A stretch of 64,000 nucleotides of DNA. Origin: CBDCTM01 sp965222005. GTDB lineage: Bacteria > Bacteroidota > Bacteroidia > Chitinophagales > Saprospiraceae. The number at the start of each line of letters is the position of its first letter. The stretch's first letter is position 1. The DNA lies in assembly GCA_965222005.1 (NCBI GenBank), contig OZ244935.1, forward strand, positions 5,208,001-5,272,000, in the 5' to 3' direction. Position numbers and translations under genes: made by a program. Shown piece after piece: positions 17,971 through 26,105 of this stretch. Under the pieces are notes generated by a model. The model was not told where the DNA came from, made no database searches, and saw only the letters and a list, made by a program, of their open reading frames with translations.

Positions 17971-18475
17971 TTGGTTGTCCGGTTTTCGGTTGTCCGGTTG
18001 TCCGGTTTCCGGTTGTCCGGTTTCCGGTTGTCCGGTTTCCGGTTGTCCGGTTTCCGGTTGTCCGGTTTCCGGTTGTCCGGTTTCCGGTTGTCCGGTTTCC
18101 GGTTGTCCGGTTTCCGGTTTCCGGTTGTCCGGTTTCCGGTTTCCGGTTTCCGGTTGTCCGGTTTCCGGTTTCCGGTTGTCCGGTTTCCGGTTTCCGGTTG
18201 TCCGGTTTCCGGTTTCCGGTTGTCCGGTTTCCGGTTTCCGGTTGTCCGGTTTCCGGTTTCCGGTTGTCCGGTTTCCGGTTGTCCGGTTTCCGGTTGTCCG
18301 GTTTCCGGTTGTCCGGTTTCCGGTTGTCCGGTTGTCCGGTTTCCGGTTGTCCGGTTGTCCGGTTGTCCGGTTTCCGGTTGTCCGGTTTCCGGTTGTCCGG
18401 TTTCCGGTTGTCCGGTTGTCCGGTTTCCGGGCACCGAGTACCGGGCACCCGAGCACCGGAAACCGGAAACCGACC
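17971..18475. repeat. Array of mixed 7-nt (CCGGTTT) and 8-nt (CCGGTTGT) words with inverted flank
   Basis: From 17994 to 18426 the sequence is a gap-free string of 27 copies of CCGGTTGT (A) and 31 of CCGGTTT (B), with degenerate A/B copies at 17971-17993. The order is nested: seven AB pairs (15 nt), then seven A units each followed by BB or BBB (22-29 nt), then mostly AB again with short AA/AAA runs. Next comes a 50-nt flank with CGAGTACCGGG and two reversed B words (ACCGGAAACCGGAAACCG). No stop codon occurs in any of the six frames. It separates the ParA gene from the patatin gene, both on the minus strand. Confidence 0.95.
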
Positions 18476-18504
18476 CCTCGGACGCAACTGGCACACTAGC
18501 TCAC

Positions 18505-19176
18505 CTATAGCTTAAGTTTTCGGCAAAACTCTTTGAAAAAGTCTGTAAAACGGCGCTCTCCTTCAGCATAGTTGAGGATAGAATTGTAAAAGGAAGGGGT
18601 AATAAAGAGCTTGAGATCGTGGAGCGAATGTCTAAACATCTTCAGTCCCTGCTTTTTCATAAAAGCCTCTGCCTCGTCATTTTCTTTGCGCTGATTGCGG
18701 CGGTTGATGAAGCCATAATATTTAAAATCTTCGTCCATCTCTTCCTTGTAGCTTGCCGTTTCTTCCACCAAACTCAGAAACTCGCAGGTAGAGAGCAGAT
18801 CCACTTCACTACCGATGACGGGTATCAGAATGGAATCGCAATATTGAAGCAGCAGAACGGTAGCCGAATCTCTCTTGGCATCGGTCATGCGCGGCACATC
18901 AATGAAGATCACATCATAATCGCTGCCGAAGCGTTTGAGGAAGGTCTGGACGCGGCGCGGGGTGAGCGATTCTACTTCGACAAGCGGCTCGTCTTCGCGA
19001 TCGGCTATTTCATTTTCGTACATATCGCTCACACTGCCCTGGCTATCACAATCGATGATGAGTACTTTTTTGTTTTTATGCTGTGCCAGCGCTACAGCTA
19101 GCAAGATGGAAACGATGGACTTGCCAACACCGCCTTTGGAATTGGCCACACTGATGATACGGGGGTCGGAATACAT
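18505..19176 (-). CDS. ParA/MinD-type P-loop ATPase, orphan
   Basis: 223 residues. The deviant Walker A motif is seen in VANSKGGVGKSIVSILLA, Walker A' in VLIIDCDSQGSV, and Walker B in DVIFIDVPRM. This is the ParA family of dimerising ATPases that position plasmids, chromosomes or protein complexes. No ParB or parS-like gene lies beside it, so a partition role is unlikely. It precedes the patatin gene on the same strand, with only the word array between them, and follows mcrC after a MITE. It could act as a regulator or localiser of the patatin effector, but this is inference from position. It is soluble, without a signal peptide. Confidence 0.85.
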   Translation of the reverse strand: MYSDPRIISVANSKGGVGKSIVSILLAVALAQHKNKKVLIIDCDSQGSVSDMYENEIADREDEPLVEVESLTPRRVQTFLKRFGSDYDVIFIDVPRMTDAKRDSATVLLLQYCDSILIPVIGSEVDLLSTCEFLSLVEETASYKEEMDEDFKYYGFINRRNQRKENDEAEAFMKKQGLKMFRHSLHDLKLFITPSFYNSILNYAEGERRFTDFFKEFCRKLKL

Positions 19177-19242
19177 GATAATGGCTTGTTTTAGGAAGTA
19201 ATCAGTTTATTCACTTTAACGGCTTTTTACAGAAGTTGTTTA

Positions 19243-19404
19243 AGAGCGTGTTTGGAATTCACCCTTCGGTGCATTAGTGCAAAATTTAATTTTGTACTTC
19301 ATTATTTTTCATCGCCATAGCGTTGGCTATACCTCAAAAAAAGGCTTCGCCCAAAATTAAATTTTACTACTACTGCTTCCAAAAGCAATTTCCAAACACG
19401 CTCT
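19243..19404. mobile_element. MITE: 162-bp non-coding element with 15-bp terminal inverted repeats
   Basis: The ends AGAGCGTGTTTGGAA (19243-19257) and its exact complement (19390-19404) bracket a sequence with no ORF. Inside, AAAATTTAATTTTG (about 19281) is answered by a perfect 14-base complement (about 19352), and the tip at 19317-19330 is ATAGC-gttg-GCTAT. All three pairs share one centre, so the element can fold into one long hairpin. A 28-base piece of the same end occurs at 5684-5711. No transposase of this kind is in the window, so movement would be in trans. Target duplications are unclear. Confidence 0.75.
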
Positions 19405-19484
19405 AAAACCCATTCACTAGTATTGTTCAAAAAAGATAGACAATGTTACTATTTTTTGAGTGCTTTGGCAAAATTTAGAGCCTG

Positions 19485-20768
19485 TTAGGCAGATTGATGA
19501 TCCGGCTCTTTTTGGGTCAGTTTGGCAAAAAGTTCTTTGCCCAGCTCCCGGTTCAAGCGGCCCCGCCGCATCAGTGGTGCAAATACCAACTGGCCCACCA
19601 CCGGCGGCAAGCCTTCCGAAACTTCCTGGAAATGGCTGCTTAGCCCACTTGCCAGCGCTGAGTGGCCCGGATATACCAGGCTCACGAGCTGCGCACCAAA
19701 ATAGCGGGCATACACGTAAGCCTGCTTCAAATCGTTGCTCGAAGGGGTTGCATTTTTTACAATCTTCCACTTAGTATCCACCACCGCTACCACCTCGCCA
19801 TGCGTGATGAGGATGTCGGGCTTGAGATACGAGCGCCGCCAAAAGGGGCGATACTGATGCCGGCAAATCCGGTAGCCAGGCAAGGCGGCCGATTTGAGTT
19901 GGCGGTAAATGAACTCTTCAAACAACAAATTCATATCAAAAAGGATGGCCAGCAGGCTCTGATCGCCAGCCTTCAGGGAAGGGCTAAACTGCCTCAATAA
20001 CAGACGGGCAATGATGACCGCTTCTTTCACTACTGGAGCCATTGGCACCTGAATCAGCTGATCTAACTGCTCTGCCTGAATTTGGTGTACATTTTGTTTG
20101 GGAAAAAACCGCATCAATTGCCAGGCTCTTCGTTTCAGGCCACTTGCAGGGCTCATTTGCCATACCACCGCCAATGCCTGAGCGAATGCCTCATTGACAG
20201 GATGCTGGAAGTCGAGCTGCTGATGCCGTACAAAACAACGCTCGGCATGGGCGAAGTTGTGCTGTATTTGCAAACCAAAATCGGGTTGTCCCTTCCATAC
20301 CCGCTCATTCACAACTGCCCTCCGGTAGGCACATTGGATGCCGCGCTGCAGGTATTGCCCGACCAGTTGGAGGAATATTTCAAAATACACCTCTACGATG
20401 GAATTGGAGCGCAACTGCTGGGAGGCTGCAGGTAGCAAATCAATCCGGACCAAACGACACTGGCGCAGCATATCCAACAGGATCTGGTGGCATCCCGCTT
20501 TGACAGAGTCGGCAAATTGATCAACTTTGGGAAGTATTTCAATAGCCAGTTTTCCCACCTGTAAAATGCCCACGAAATGCCTGAATTGGATCCCTTTGTA
20601 CAGCAATTTGTAGTACTTTGCTCCCCTTTTTCTGTGGAAGCGTGCCAGGGTCCGGTAAATGCTTTCATCAAAATATACGCCGTCCACCCACTCGCCTATC
20701 CGAAGGCTTTGGTGCTCAAATACCCGCATGCGCCGGTAGTACGCTTTATCATAGGAAGGAGTGCTCAT
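19485..20768 (-). CDS. mcrC: McrC-type nuclease subunit of a type IV (McrBC) restriction system
   Basis: 427 residues from ATG 20768 (MSTPSYDKAYYRRMRVFEHQ); a longer frame upstream overlaps mcrB and is rejected. Known McrC layout: N-terminal segment with VGILQVGKLAIEILPKVD, a helical middle, and a C-terminal PD-(D/E)xK nuclease with YLKPDILI and VVAVVDTKWK. Asp, Asp and Lys of the active site are present. McrC binds the McrB GTPase ring and cuts DNA carrying modified bases. It starts 49 bases after the mcrB stop, as usual for this pair. Downstream, after the MITE, come ParA and patatin genes on the same strand. Confidence 0.85.
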   Translation of the reverse strand: MSTPSYDKAYYRRMRVFEHQSLRIGEWVDGVYFDESIYRTLARFHRKRGAKYYKLLYKGIQFRHFVGILQVGKLAIEILPKVDQFADSVKAGCHQILLDMLRQCRLVRIDLLPAASQQLRSNSIVEVYFEIFLQLVGQYLQRGIQCAYRRAVVNERVWKGQPDFGLQIQHNFAHAERCFVRHQQLDFQHPVNEAFAQALAVVWQMSPASGLKRRAWQLMRFFPKQNVHQIQAEQLDQLIQVPMAPVVKEAVIIARLLLRQFSPSLKAGDQSLLAILFDMNLLFEEFIYRQLKSAALPGYRICRHQYRPFWRRSYLKPDILITHGEVVAVVDTKWKIVKNATPSSNDLKQAYVYARYFGAQLVSLVYPGHSALASGLSSHFQEVSEGLPPVVGQLVFAPLMRRGRLNRELGKELFAKLTQKEPDHQSA

Positions 20769-20817
20769 CTTTAGCAGACATTTGGTGAGGTAGGGCTTTG
20801 TAGAATTTATGAGGTCT

Positions 20818-22737
20818 TTATTGTTGATAGATCCGGACAAAAGCTTCTGCATCCCAGCTATTTGAGGGGCTAATCTCAAACAGTCTTTTCTCGATCAACT
20901 CTTCTGCCTGCTCCTCCTCAAACCGGGCAAACAGCCCATCGGCCGGAAGGGCCTTCCTTTTCACAAAATCTTCTCCCAGCACCAGCCCTATTTTGCTAAG
21001 ATCGCCATAAAAATACTGCTCCAGCAGCGGAATCAGTTGCCGCTCGAACAGGGCTCTCAGTTCGTACAAGTTAGCGATATTCATGAAATACGAATGACCG
21101 ATGAGGTAATCGGTGCCGAGCAATAGTTCGATTCGCTGATTGATAGCCTGCAGCAGCGCAGCCAGATCAATGTTGCCAACGGTGGGGTGCAGACCGAGCT
21201 GCTCGATCACCTCCGGCTGCGGCTTCATTTCGATGAAGGTAAAACGACGGCGCAGAGCCAGGTCGAGCTTATCGAGGCTGCGGTCAGCGGTATTCATGGT
21301 AGCTACGATGTGCAGATTGGGTGGCACGCAAAGGAAGGTTTTTGAGTAAGGTAATAATACTAATGTACCTTCGCTACGTCCTTCCCGCTTGTCCTCTTCG
21401 ATGATGCTGATGAGGTCGCCAAAAATGGCAGCCACATTGCCTCGGTTGATCTCATCGATGATCAGCACATAGCGATTGCTTTGGTCGGCAGCCTGTCGTT
21501 CAAAATCACTCAGATCGAAATGGCCCAGCTCTTCATCATCGAGGGTTTGCTCCTGCACTTCCTGCTGCAATTGCTCGATATAGCGCATTTCAAATTTTTT
21601 CAGCTCATCAAACACTGCCCAAAAGGCCCGCTTGTTGACCTCCTTGATAGAATCTTTGATTTTCTGCTGGGCCTCATTGCTCAATTGCACCCCGCCAGGC
21701 AACTGGTTGTACACTTTGCGCAGCCTTGTTTTGGAAATGGTGAGACGGGTGAACGATTTTTCGCGCCGCAGTGTCAAATTGCCGTTGCGCAATACCCGGT
21801 GAAGGTACATTTTTATATTGCTGCGGGTATTAAAGGTTTCAAATTCTGCACTTTGCAAGTATTCCAAAAAGGCCGTATAGAGGCGGTTGAACTCCATGCG
21901 AATCTCCTTTTTGGGCAGTATGCTAATGAGAGATTCCACAATATTCCTTTTGGCTTCGATGCAAAGGTGCTTGAAAATACCGTCTTCAATCTCGTACACT
22001 ACCTTCCCTTCGGAGGTGTGTGGTTTGATGCCTTCCACAAAGTCTTCGTAGCTAAAAGATTGATGAAAACTGACAAAATGAATCAGGCCTTCGTCAAAAT
22101 ATTTATGATAACGGCCTCTTAGCACCTGCCGGTCTTCTTTGAGCAGTTCCTCCAACGGCCGATTTTCGACAATCGACAGGGCATAGTTGATCGTATGGTA
22201 GGTTTTTCCGGTGCCGGGAGGGCCGTACAGCACTACATTGAGCGGGAGGGGCGGCGGCTGGCGGGGCTGATAATTTTCGGTCGGCTCTTCTACCAAATCG
22301 AATTGCCTGACCATGTTTTCCAGCTCTTCATACTGTGCTTTGGTTGCTTTGAGATTGGTACCCCCGCTACCGGCATTGAATGTTTTGAACACAGGGTTGC
22401 TCCCCAGCATATCCGATGTGATGGGGCGGCTCCAAAGGTTGTAATCTACCCGCAAGCCTACTTTGAGGCTATCTTCCTTAGCACCTCCTTTGTAAAAGCG
22501 CTGCTCGGCGGCACTTAGCGGATACTTTTCCACAGGCGTCATCACGGTGGCCAGAGCATAGGTGCCCGCATTTTTGCCGGTTTGCCAAAGAATCACCCGA
22601 TCGCCAGGTTCGATTTTGTCGATGTGGCTTTTTACAGGATAGTGGTAGAGCATTTCGGCTCTCAAAGCCTCCCGAAGCTGAAATTGCTTAGGGTTGGCTT
22701 GAAACACCCAGTATCGTGTAGATAGCTTTTTTGCCAT
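20818..22737 (-). CDS. mcrB: McrB-type AAA+ GTPase with N-terminal EVE domain
   Basis: 639 residues from ATG 22737. Residues about 8-120 look like an EVE domain (RYWVFQANPKQFQLREAL; IEPGDRVILWQTGKNAGTYA), a PUA-like module that reads modified bases. The AAA+ motor follows: Walker A VVLYGPPGTGKTYH (172-179), Walker B YVLIIDEINRGN (426-430), and the McrB signature VATMNTADRSLDKLD (481-487). The loop between Walker A and B is long. An upstream in-frame ATG (22746) adds three residues; longer versions give an unlikely hydrophobic leader. The EVE domain suggests recognition of modified cytosine or adenine in foreign DNA; which base is not deducible. Confidence 0.88.
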   Translation of the reverse strand: MAKKLSTRYWVFQANPKQFQLREALRAEMLYHYPVKSHIDKIEPGDRVILWQTGKNAGTYALATVMTPVEKYPLSAAEQRFYKGGAKEDSLKVGLRVDYNLWSRPITSDMLGSNPVFKTFNAGSGGTNLKATKAQYEELENMVRQFDLVEEPTENYQPRQPPPLPLNVVLYGPPGTGKTYHTINYALSIVENRPLEELLKEDRQVLRGRYHKYFDEGLIHFVSFHQSFSYEDFVEGIKPHTSEGKVVYEIEDGIFKHLCIEAKRNIVESLISILPKKEIRMEFNRLYTAFLEYLQSAEFETFNTRSNIKMYLHRVLRNGNLTLRREKSFTRLTISKTRLRKVYNQLPGGVQLSNEAQQKIKDSIKEVNKRAFWAVFDELKKFEMRYIEQLQQEVQEQTLDDEELGHFDLSDFERQAADQSNRYVLIIDEINRGNVAAIFGDLISIIEEDKREGRSEGTLVLLPYSKTFLCVPPNLHIVATMNTADRSLDKLDLALRRRFTFIEMKPQPEVIEQLGLHPTVGNIDLAALLQAINQRIELLLGTDYLIGHSYFMNIANLYELRALFERQLIPLLEQYFYGDLSKIGLVLGEDFVKRKALPADGLFARFEEEQAEELIEKRLFEISPSNSWDAEAFVRIYQQ

Positions 22738-22839
22738 AGCGCGCATTACTAATAAGCGGTAATAGGCTAAAGGTAGGAAAATATGTGTGGAAAGGAAGTG
22801 CCATCCAAAAGCCGGATACACAAGACCGGCCGGCATGGT

Positions 22840-23208
22840 CTATGGAATCGATACTTCTCTTTGCATCATTCCGGTAAAGGAGCGAAGCTCGATGTGGTAA
22901 GTGCCGGCTCCGTATGGGCTGAAGTCGATTTCGTAGATAGTGTTGACCGGCAGCTCAAAAACATCCTCACGAAGCAAGATTTCTCCTTCATCGCTTTTTA
23001 CGATAATATCACTGAGATTGACATTGATGGTTTCAAAATCGATAAAATAGAGCTGGTTTTCTTCGTCGATATAAAACGACCAGTTTTCATCAGATTCTGT
23101 ATTGGCAAGATTTTCAAATGAGGAAAAATGTGTACTAGCGGTGGTTTGGGCTTCTGCGAAAGTCATGGCAAAAACCAAAACAAGAGTGGAGAGGGCTAAA
23201 GGCTGCAT
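22840..23208 (-). CDS. Small secreted protein with a sorting-domain-like fold
   Basis: 122 residues from ATG 23208, giving signal MQPLALSTLVLVFAM to about residue 22. The rest reads ENWSFYIDEENQLYFIDFET, VKSDEGEILLREDVF, then PYGAGTYHIELRS and MQREVSIP. The order of strands with a GTYxIEL hairpin and a short final strand resembles DUF3244-type or T9SS-like beta-sandwiches, here without a PNP motif. It is probably a periplasmic or surface protein of unknown role. It lies 102 bases upstream of mcrB on the same strand but looks unrelated to it. TATCTTTG at 23314-23321 (minus) may be its -7 box. Confidence 0.6.
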   Translation of the reverse strand: MQPLALSTLVLVFAMTFAEAQTTASTHFSSFENLANTESDENWSFYIDEENQLYFIDFETINVNLSDIIVKSDEGEILLREDVFELPVNTIYEIDFSPYGAGTYHIELRSFTGMMQREVSIP

Positions 23209-23588
23209 GATGAGTGGGAAATTTAAAAAAGCTTTAGGAATATTCAAAAATTGAAAAGGGGCTTACATTTTTTGAACAATGCTAATTTGATGCTTTTAAC
23301 GATTATGGGCAAACAAAGATAAAAAGAAATTTTCGTGAATTAAAGCGGCTTCGCAGTTACAATAGAAAGTAAAATTTTGAATAGCTGGGCAAAGAATGCC
23401 CCAAATAGTCGAAATTAGCCTGTTTTTCAGGTATAAATACCGAAAACAGAAAATTCATCAAAATTATATTAGGCGACATTTTTTTCTAAATCGGTCCTCA
23501 TTTCAGCAACCGCCTTCACATTATAAAAATATTTAATTCAAATATTATCCGAAAAATCATGTCCTGCCATTTTTTGTTTGGCTGCTCT
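23209..23588. other. 380-bp AT-rich intergenic region
   Basis: Apart from the possible minus-strand -7 box at 23314-23321, I see no gene, repeat or hairpin. Confidence 0.4.
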
Positions 23589-24215
23589 TTATCGCTTCTC
23601 GGCCAATACCAGCACATCCCGAATACTGCCATACATCGGCCGGGCCCCGGCCAAAGCCTGGCTCACCGGCATCCAGACTACCTGCTCAATATCTTCCTCC
23701 ACCTGAGGGTGCAGGCCCGTTTGCTGAGTGCTTTTCATCATATACCAATAATTGTATTTCAGTACTCTGCGCCCGCCTGCCAGCCGGTAGGTATGCATCG
23801 TTTTGCCCAATTTGCCGACTATTTCCAACTCTTCAATGCCCGTCTCTTCCATCACTTCCCGCACAGCAGCCACCCTTTTACGCTCCCCCTTTTCGATCTT
23901 TCCTTTGGGCAAATCCCAGTGGCCGCGCCGATAAATAAGCAGCGCCTCCCCTGCCGGGTTGAGCACCAGACCACCCGCCGCATTGATGCGCTTGTAAAGG
24001 TGGCGAAAATCCTTGAAAAGCTGTTTTACGTTCTTGTGCAGCAAATACACCGCTTCAAAACGATTGCTTTTTTCGAGCATGTCAATATAATGGAGCAAAA
24101 ACTTAGATCGCCCCGGATAGTGCGCCACCAGAAGCTGATCGGAGCTATGAGGCAACGCAGCGGCTTGGTCATTTACTAAGAAAAGGGGCGTTTCGTTAAT
24201 ATAAATTTTGTACAT
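23589..24215 (-). CDS. NUDIX hydrolase with an extra N-terminal domain
   Basis: 208 residues. The NUDIX box GKIEKGERKRVAAVREVMEE... TGI is complete (GX5EX7REVxEExGI), giving metal-dependent cleavage of nucleoside-diphosphate-linked substrates. The first 70 residues (MYKIYINETPLFLVNDQ; YLLHKNVKQLFKDFRHLYKRI) form a separate small domain that is typical of a Bacteroidota NUDIX subgroup. The catalytic domain starts at NAAGGLVLNPAGEALLIYRR. No signal peptide is present. It diverges from pyrE, with the pyrE -7 box overlapping its start codon, so the two starts are almost touching. The substrate is unknown. Confidence 0.88.
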   Translation of the reverse strand: MYKIYINETPLFLVNDQAAALPHSSDQLLVAHYPGRSKFLLHYIDMLEKSNRFEAVYLLHKNVKQLFKDFRHLYKRINAAGGLVLNPAGEALLIYRRGHWDLPKGKIEKGERKRVAAVREVMEETGIEELEIVGKLGKTMHTYRLAGGRRVLKYNYWYMMKSTQQTGLHPQVEEDIEQVVWMPVSQALAGARPMYGSIRDVLVLAEKR

Positions 24216-24218
24216 TTG
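24211..24218 (+). promoter_or_regulatory. pyrE promoter -7 box (TACATTTG)
   Basis: A perfect TAnnTTTG lies 46 bases before the pyrE ATG and overlaps the start codon of the divergent NUDIX gene. No good TTTG lies at the -33 distance (only TTTCG at 24191). Confidence 0.5.
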
Positions 24219-24263
24219 CCATCATTTTCAAAACCGGTTAATTTCATCCACCGATCCTCGGTT

Positions 24264-24911
24264 ATGGAGCAAGTTATTAAAAACACTGCAGAAAACATCG
24301 CCTCCAGTTTACTGAAAATCAATGCGATAAAACTCAGTCCCCAACAGCCATTTACCTGGGCCTCCGGTATCAAATCACCCATTTATTGCGACAATCGTAT
24401 CCTGCTCTCCTACCCTGCCATCAGAAAGCAGATAATAGAAAGTATGGTAGAACAGGCTCGCTCATTTGCTGTGTTTGATGTGGTCGGCGGAGTGGCTACC
24501 GCGGGCATCGCCTATGGCGCCCTGCTCGCTCACGAGCTGGGGATGCCTTTTGTGTATGTGCGTAGCCAAGCCAAAAGCCATGGCCGCCAAAACCGGATCG
24601 AGGGGGAGCTGAAGGGAGGTGAGCGGGTATTGGTGGTGGAAGATCTCATCTCTACAGGGGGGAGCAGCCTGCAAGCCGTTGCGGCCATTCGCCAGCAAAA
24701 ATGCGAGGTGATTGGTGTATTAGCTATCTTCTCCTATGGCTTTGAAAAAGCTGCCCAGGCATTTGCCGCCGCTAATTGTCCCTTCCAAACCCTTACAAAC
24801 TATAACATTTTGCTGCAGCAAGCCGTACAACAAAACTATATTCGTGAAGATCAGCTCGAGCATTTGGCCCAATGGCGCAAGGCTCCTGAGCAATGGCAAG
24901 CAACTGACTGA
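24264..24911 (+). CDS. pyrE: Orotate phosphoribosyltransferase
   Basis: 215 residues from ATG 24264; a frame 48 bases longer has no family support. It makes orotidine 5'-phosphate from orotate and PRPP in pyrimidine synthesis, in the cytoplasm. Motifs: FTWASGIKSPIYCDNR (orotate loop), VGGVATAGIAYGALLA, FVYVRSQAKSHGRQNRIEG (catalytic loop Lys and Arg) and the PRPP-binding VLVVEDLISTGGSS. Length and order are standard. The last 40 residues are the usual C-terminal helix region. It is a single gene; the M42 peptidase follows 107 bases later. Confidence 0.95.
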   Translation: MEQVIKNTAENIASSLLKINAIKLSPQQPFTWASGIKSPIYCDNRILLSYPAIRKQIIESMVEQARSFAVFDVVGGVATAGIAYGALLAHELGMPFVYVRSQAKSHGRQNRIEGELKGGERVLVVEDLISTGGSSLQAVAAIRQQKCEVIGVLAIFSYGFEKAAQAFAAANCPFQTLTNYNILLQQAVQQNYIREDQLEHLAQWRKAPEQWQATD

Positions 24912-25018
24912 GCACATTTTATTGAAAATCAATAATTTATACTTGACAGATCATAATCAGCTGTTAATCAACCCTGTAAACCTTTATTGCCCAATACCAA
25001 CGTCATCCTCTTATCGAT

Positions 25019-26101
25019 ATGCCAGCTATCATAACCAAAAAATCGGAAGCATTCCTAAAAAAGTATCTTAACAATGCCTCTCCAACCGGCTTCGAGACTT
25101 CCGGCCAAAAGCTATGGCTCGATTATATCGAACCCTTTGCGGATGAGTGGCACAGCGATAATTACGGCACTGCTTACGCGGTGGTTAATCCGGGCAAAGA
25201 CTATAAGGTAGTCATCGAGGGGCATGCCGATGAGATTAGCTGGTTTGTACATTACATCACCGATAATGGGTTTATCCATGTAATTAAAAATGGCGGTTCC
25301 GACCACGTGATCGCCCCTTCCAAGCGCGTCAACATCCACACCCGAAAGGGTGTAGTGAAGGGCGTTTTCGGCTGGCCGGCTATTCATCTTCGTAAGCCAA
25401 ATGACTCTAAAAACAACCCGACTCTTGAAAACATTTTCATCGATGTAGGGGCTAAAGACAAAGCTGAGGTGGAAAAAATGGGTATCCACGTAGGTTGTGT
25501 CATTACGTTTGAAGATGAGATGATGATGCTCAACAAACGCTACTTCGTAGGCCGGGCACTCGACAATCGAATGGGCGGATTTTGCGTGGCCGAGGTAGCC
25601 CGCCTCCTCAAAGAGCAAAAAATCAAGCTTCCTTATTCGCTTTACATCGTCAATTCGGTGCAGGAGGAAATCGGCCTGCGTGGAGCTGAGATGATCGCTC
25701 AAACCATCCAGCCCGATGTAGCCATTGTGACCGATGTAACCCATGACACCCACACCCCGCTCATCAATAAAAAGCGCACCGGCGACATCAAAGCGGGCAA
25801 AGGGCCATCCGTCACCTATGCACCAGCTGTTCACAACAAATTGCTCAATTTGATCATCGATACGGCGGAGGAGGAAAAAATTCCGATTCAGCGAGAGGTT
25901 GCCAGCCGCCGAACCGGCACTGATACCGATGCCTTTGCCTACTCCAATGGCGGGGTGCCCTCTGCTCTCATCAGTCTGCCGCTTAGATACATGCACACCA
26001 CTGTGGAGATGGCACACAAGGATGATGTAGAAGCGGTAATCAAACTCATCTTTGCCATCGTAAAAAAGATCAAAAAAGGACAGCGTTTTAAATACTTTTA
26101 G
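25019..26101 (+). CDS. M42-family metallo-aminopeptidase
   Basis: 360 residues. M42 (glutamyl aminopeptidase/TET-like) motifs: VVIEGHADEISW (His, metal), GRALDNRMGG (bridging Asp), VNSVQEEIGLRGAE (catalytic Glu and metal Glu), VTDVTHDTHTP (metal Asp) and RYMHTTVEMAHKDD (C-terminal His). It is a cytoplasmic di-zinc peptidase that trims peptides as a large shell-like oligomer in known members. A short hydrophilic start (MPAIITKKSEAFLKKYLNN) shows it is not secreted. The SH3-lipoprotein gene follows after four bases, so the two are probably co-transcribed, although no functional link is obvious. Confidence 0.92.
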   Translation: MPAIITKKSEAFLKKYLNNASPTGFETSGQKLWLDYIEPFADEWHSDNYGTAYAVVNPGKDYKVVIEGHADEISWFVHYITDNGFIHVIKNGGSDHVIAPSKRVNIHTRKGVVKGVFGWPAIHLRKPNDSKNNPTLENIFIDVGAKDKAEVEKMGIHVGCVITFEDEMMMLNKRYFVGRALDNRMGGFCVAEVARLLKEQKIKLPYSLYIVNSVQEEIGLRGAEMIAQTIQPDVAIVTDVTHDTHTPLINKKRTGDIKAGKGPSVTYAPAVHNKLLNLIIDTAEEEKIPIQREVASRRTGTDTDAFAYSNGGVPSALISLPLRYMHTTVEMAHKDDVEAVIKLIFAIVKKIKKGQRFKYF

Positions 26102-26105
26102 TTAA

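Noticed and set aside
17971..18430. CRISPR array
   Set aside because: The units are 7-8 bases and contiguous; there are no spacers and no cas genes.
15367..18456. 1029-residue version of the patatin protein starting in the repeat
   Set aside because: The GTG start lies in the repeat flank and recognisable domain sequence begins at ATG 17958; kept only as a hypothesis in the findings.
17371..18515. Long ORFs in several frames (up to 379 codons) coding for PxSGxRxS-like or NRTTG-like repeats
   Set aside because: They exist only because the two-word array lacks stops in all six frames; neighbouring parts lie antisense to the patatin gene.
20769..20879. Longer McrC start at 20879
   Set aside because: It would overlap mcrB, and the family N-terminus begins at 20768 or later.
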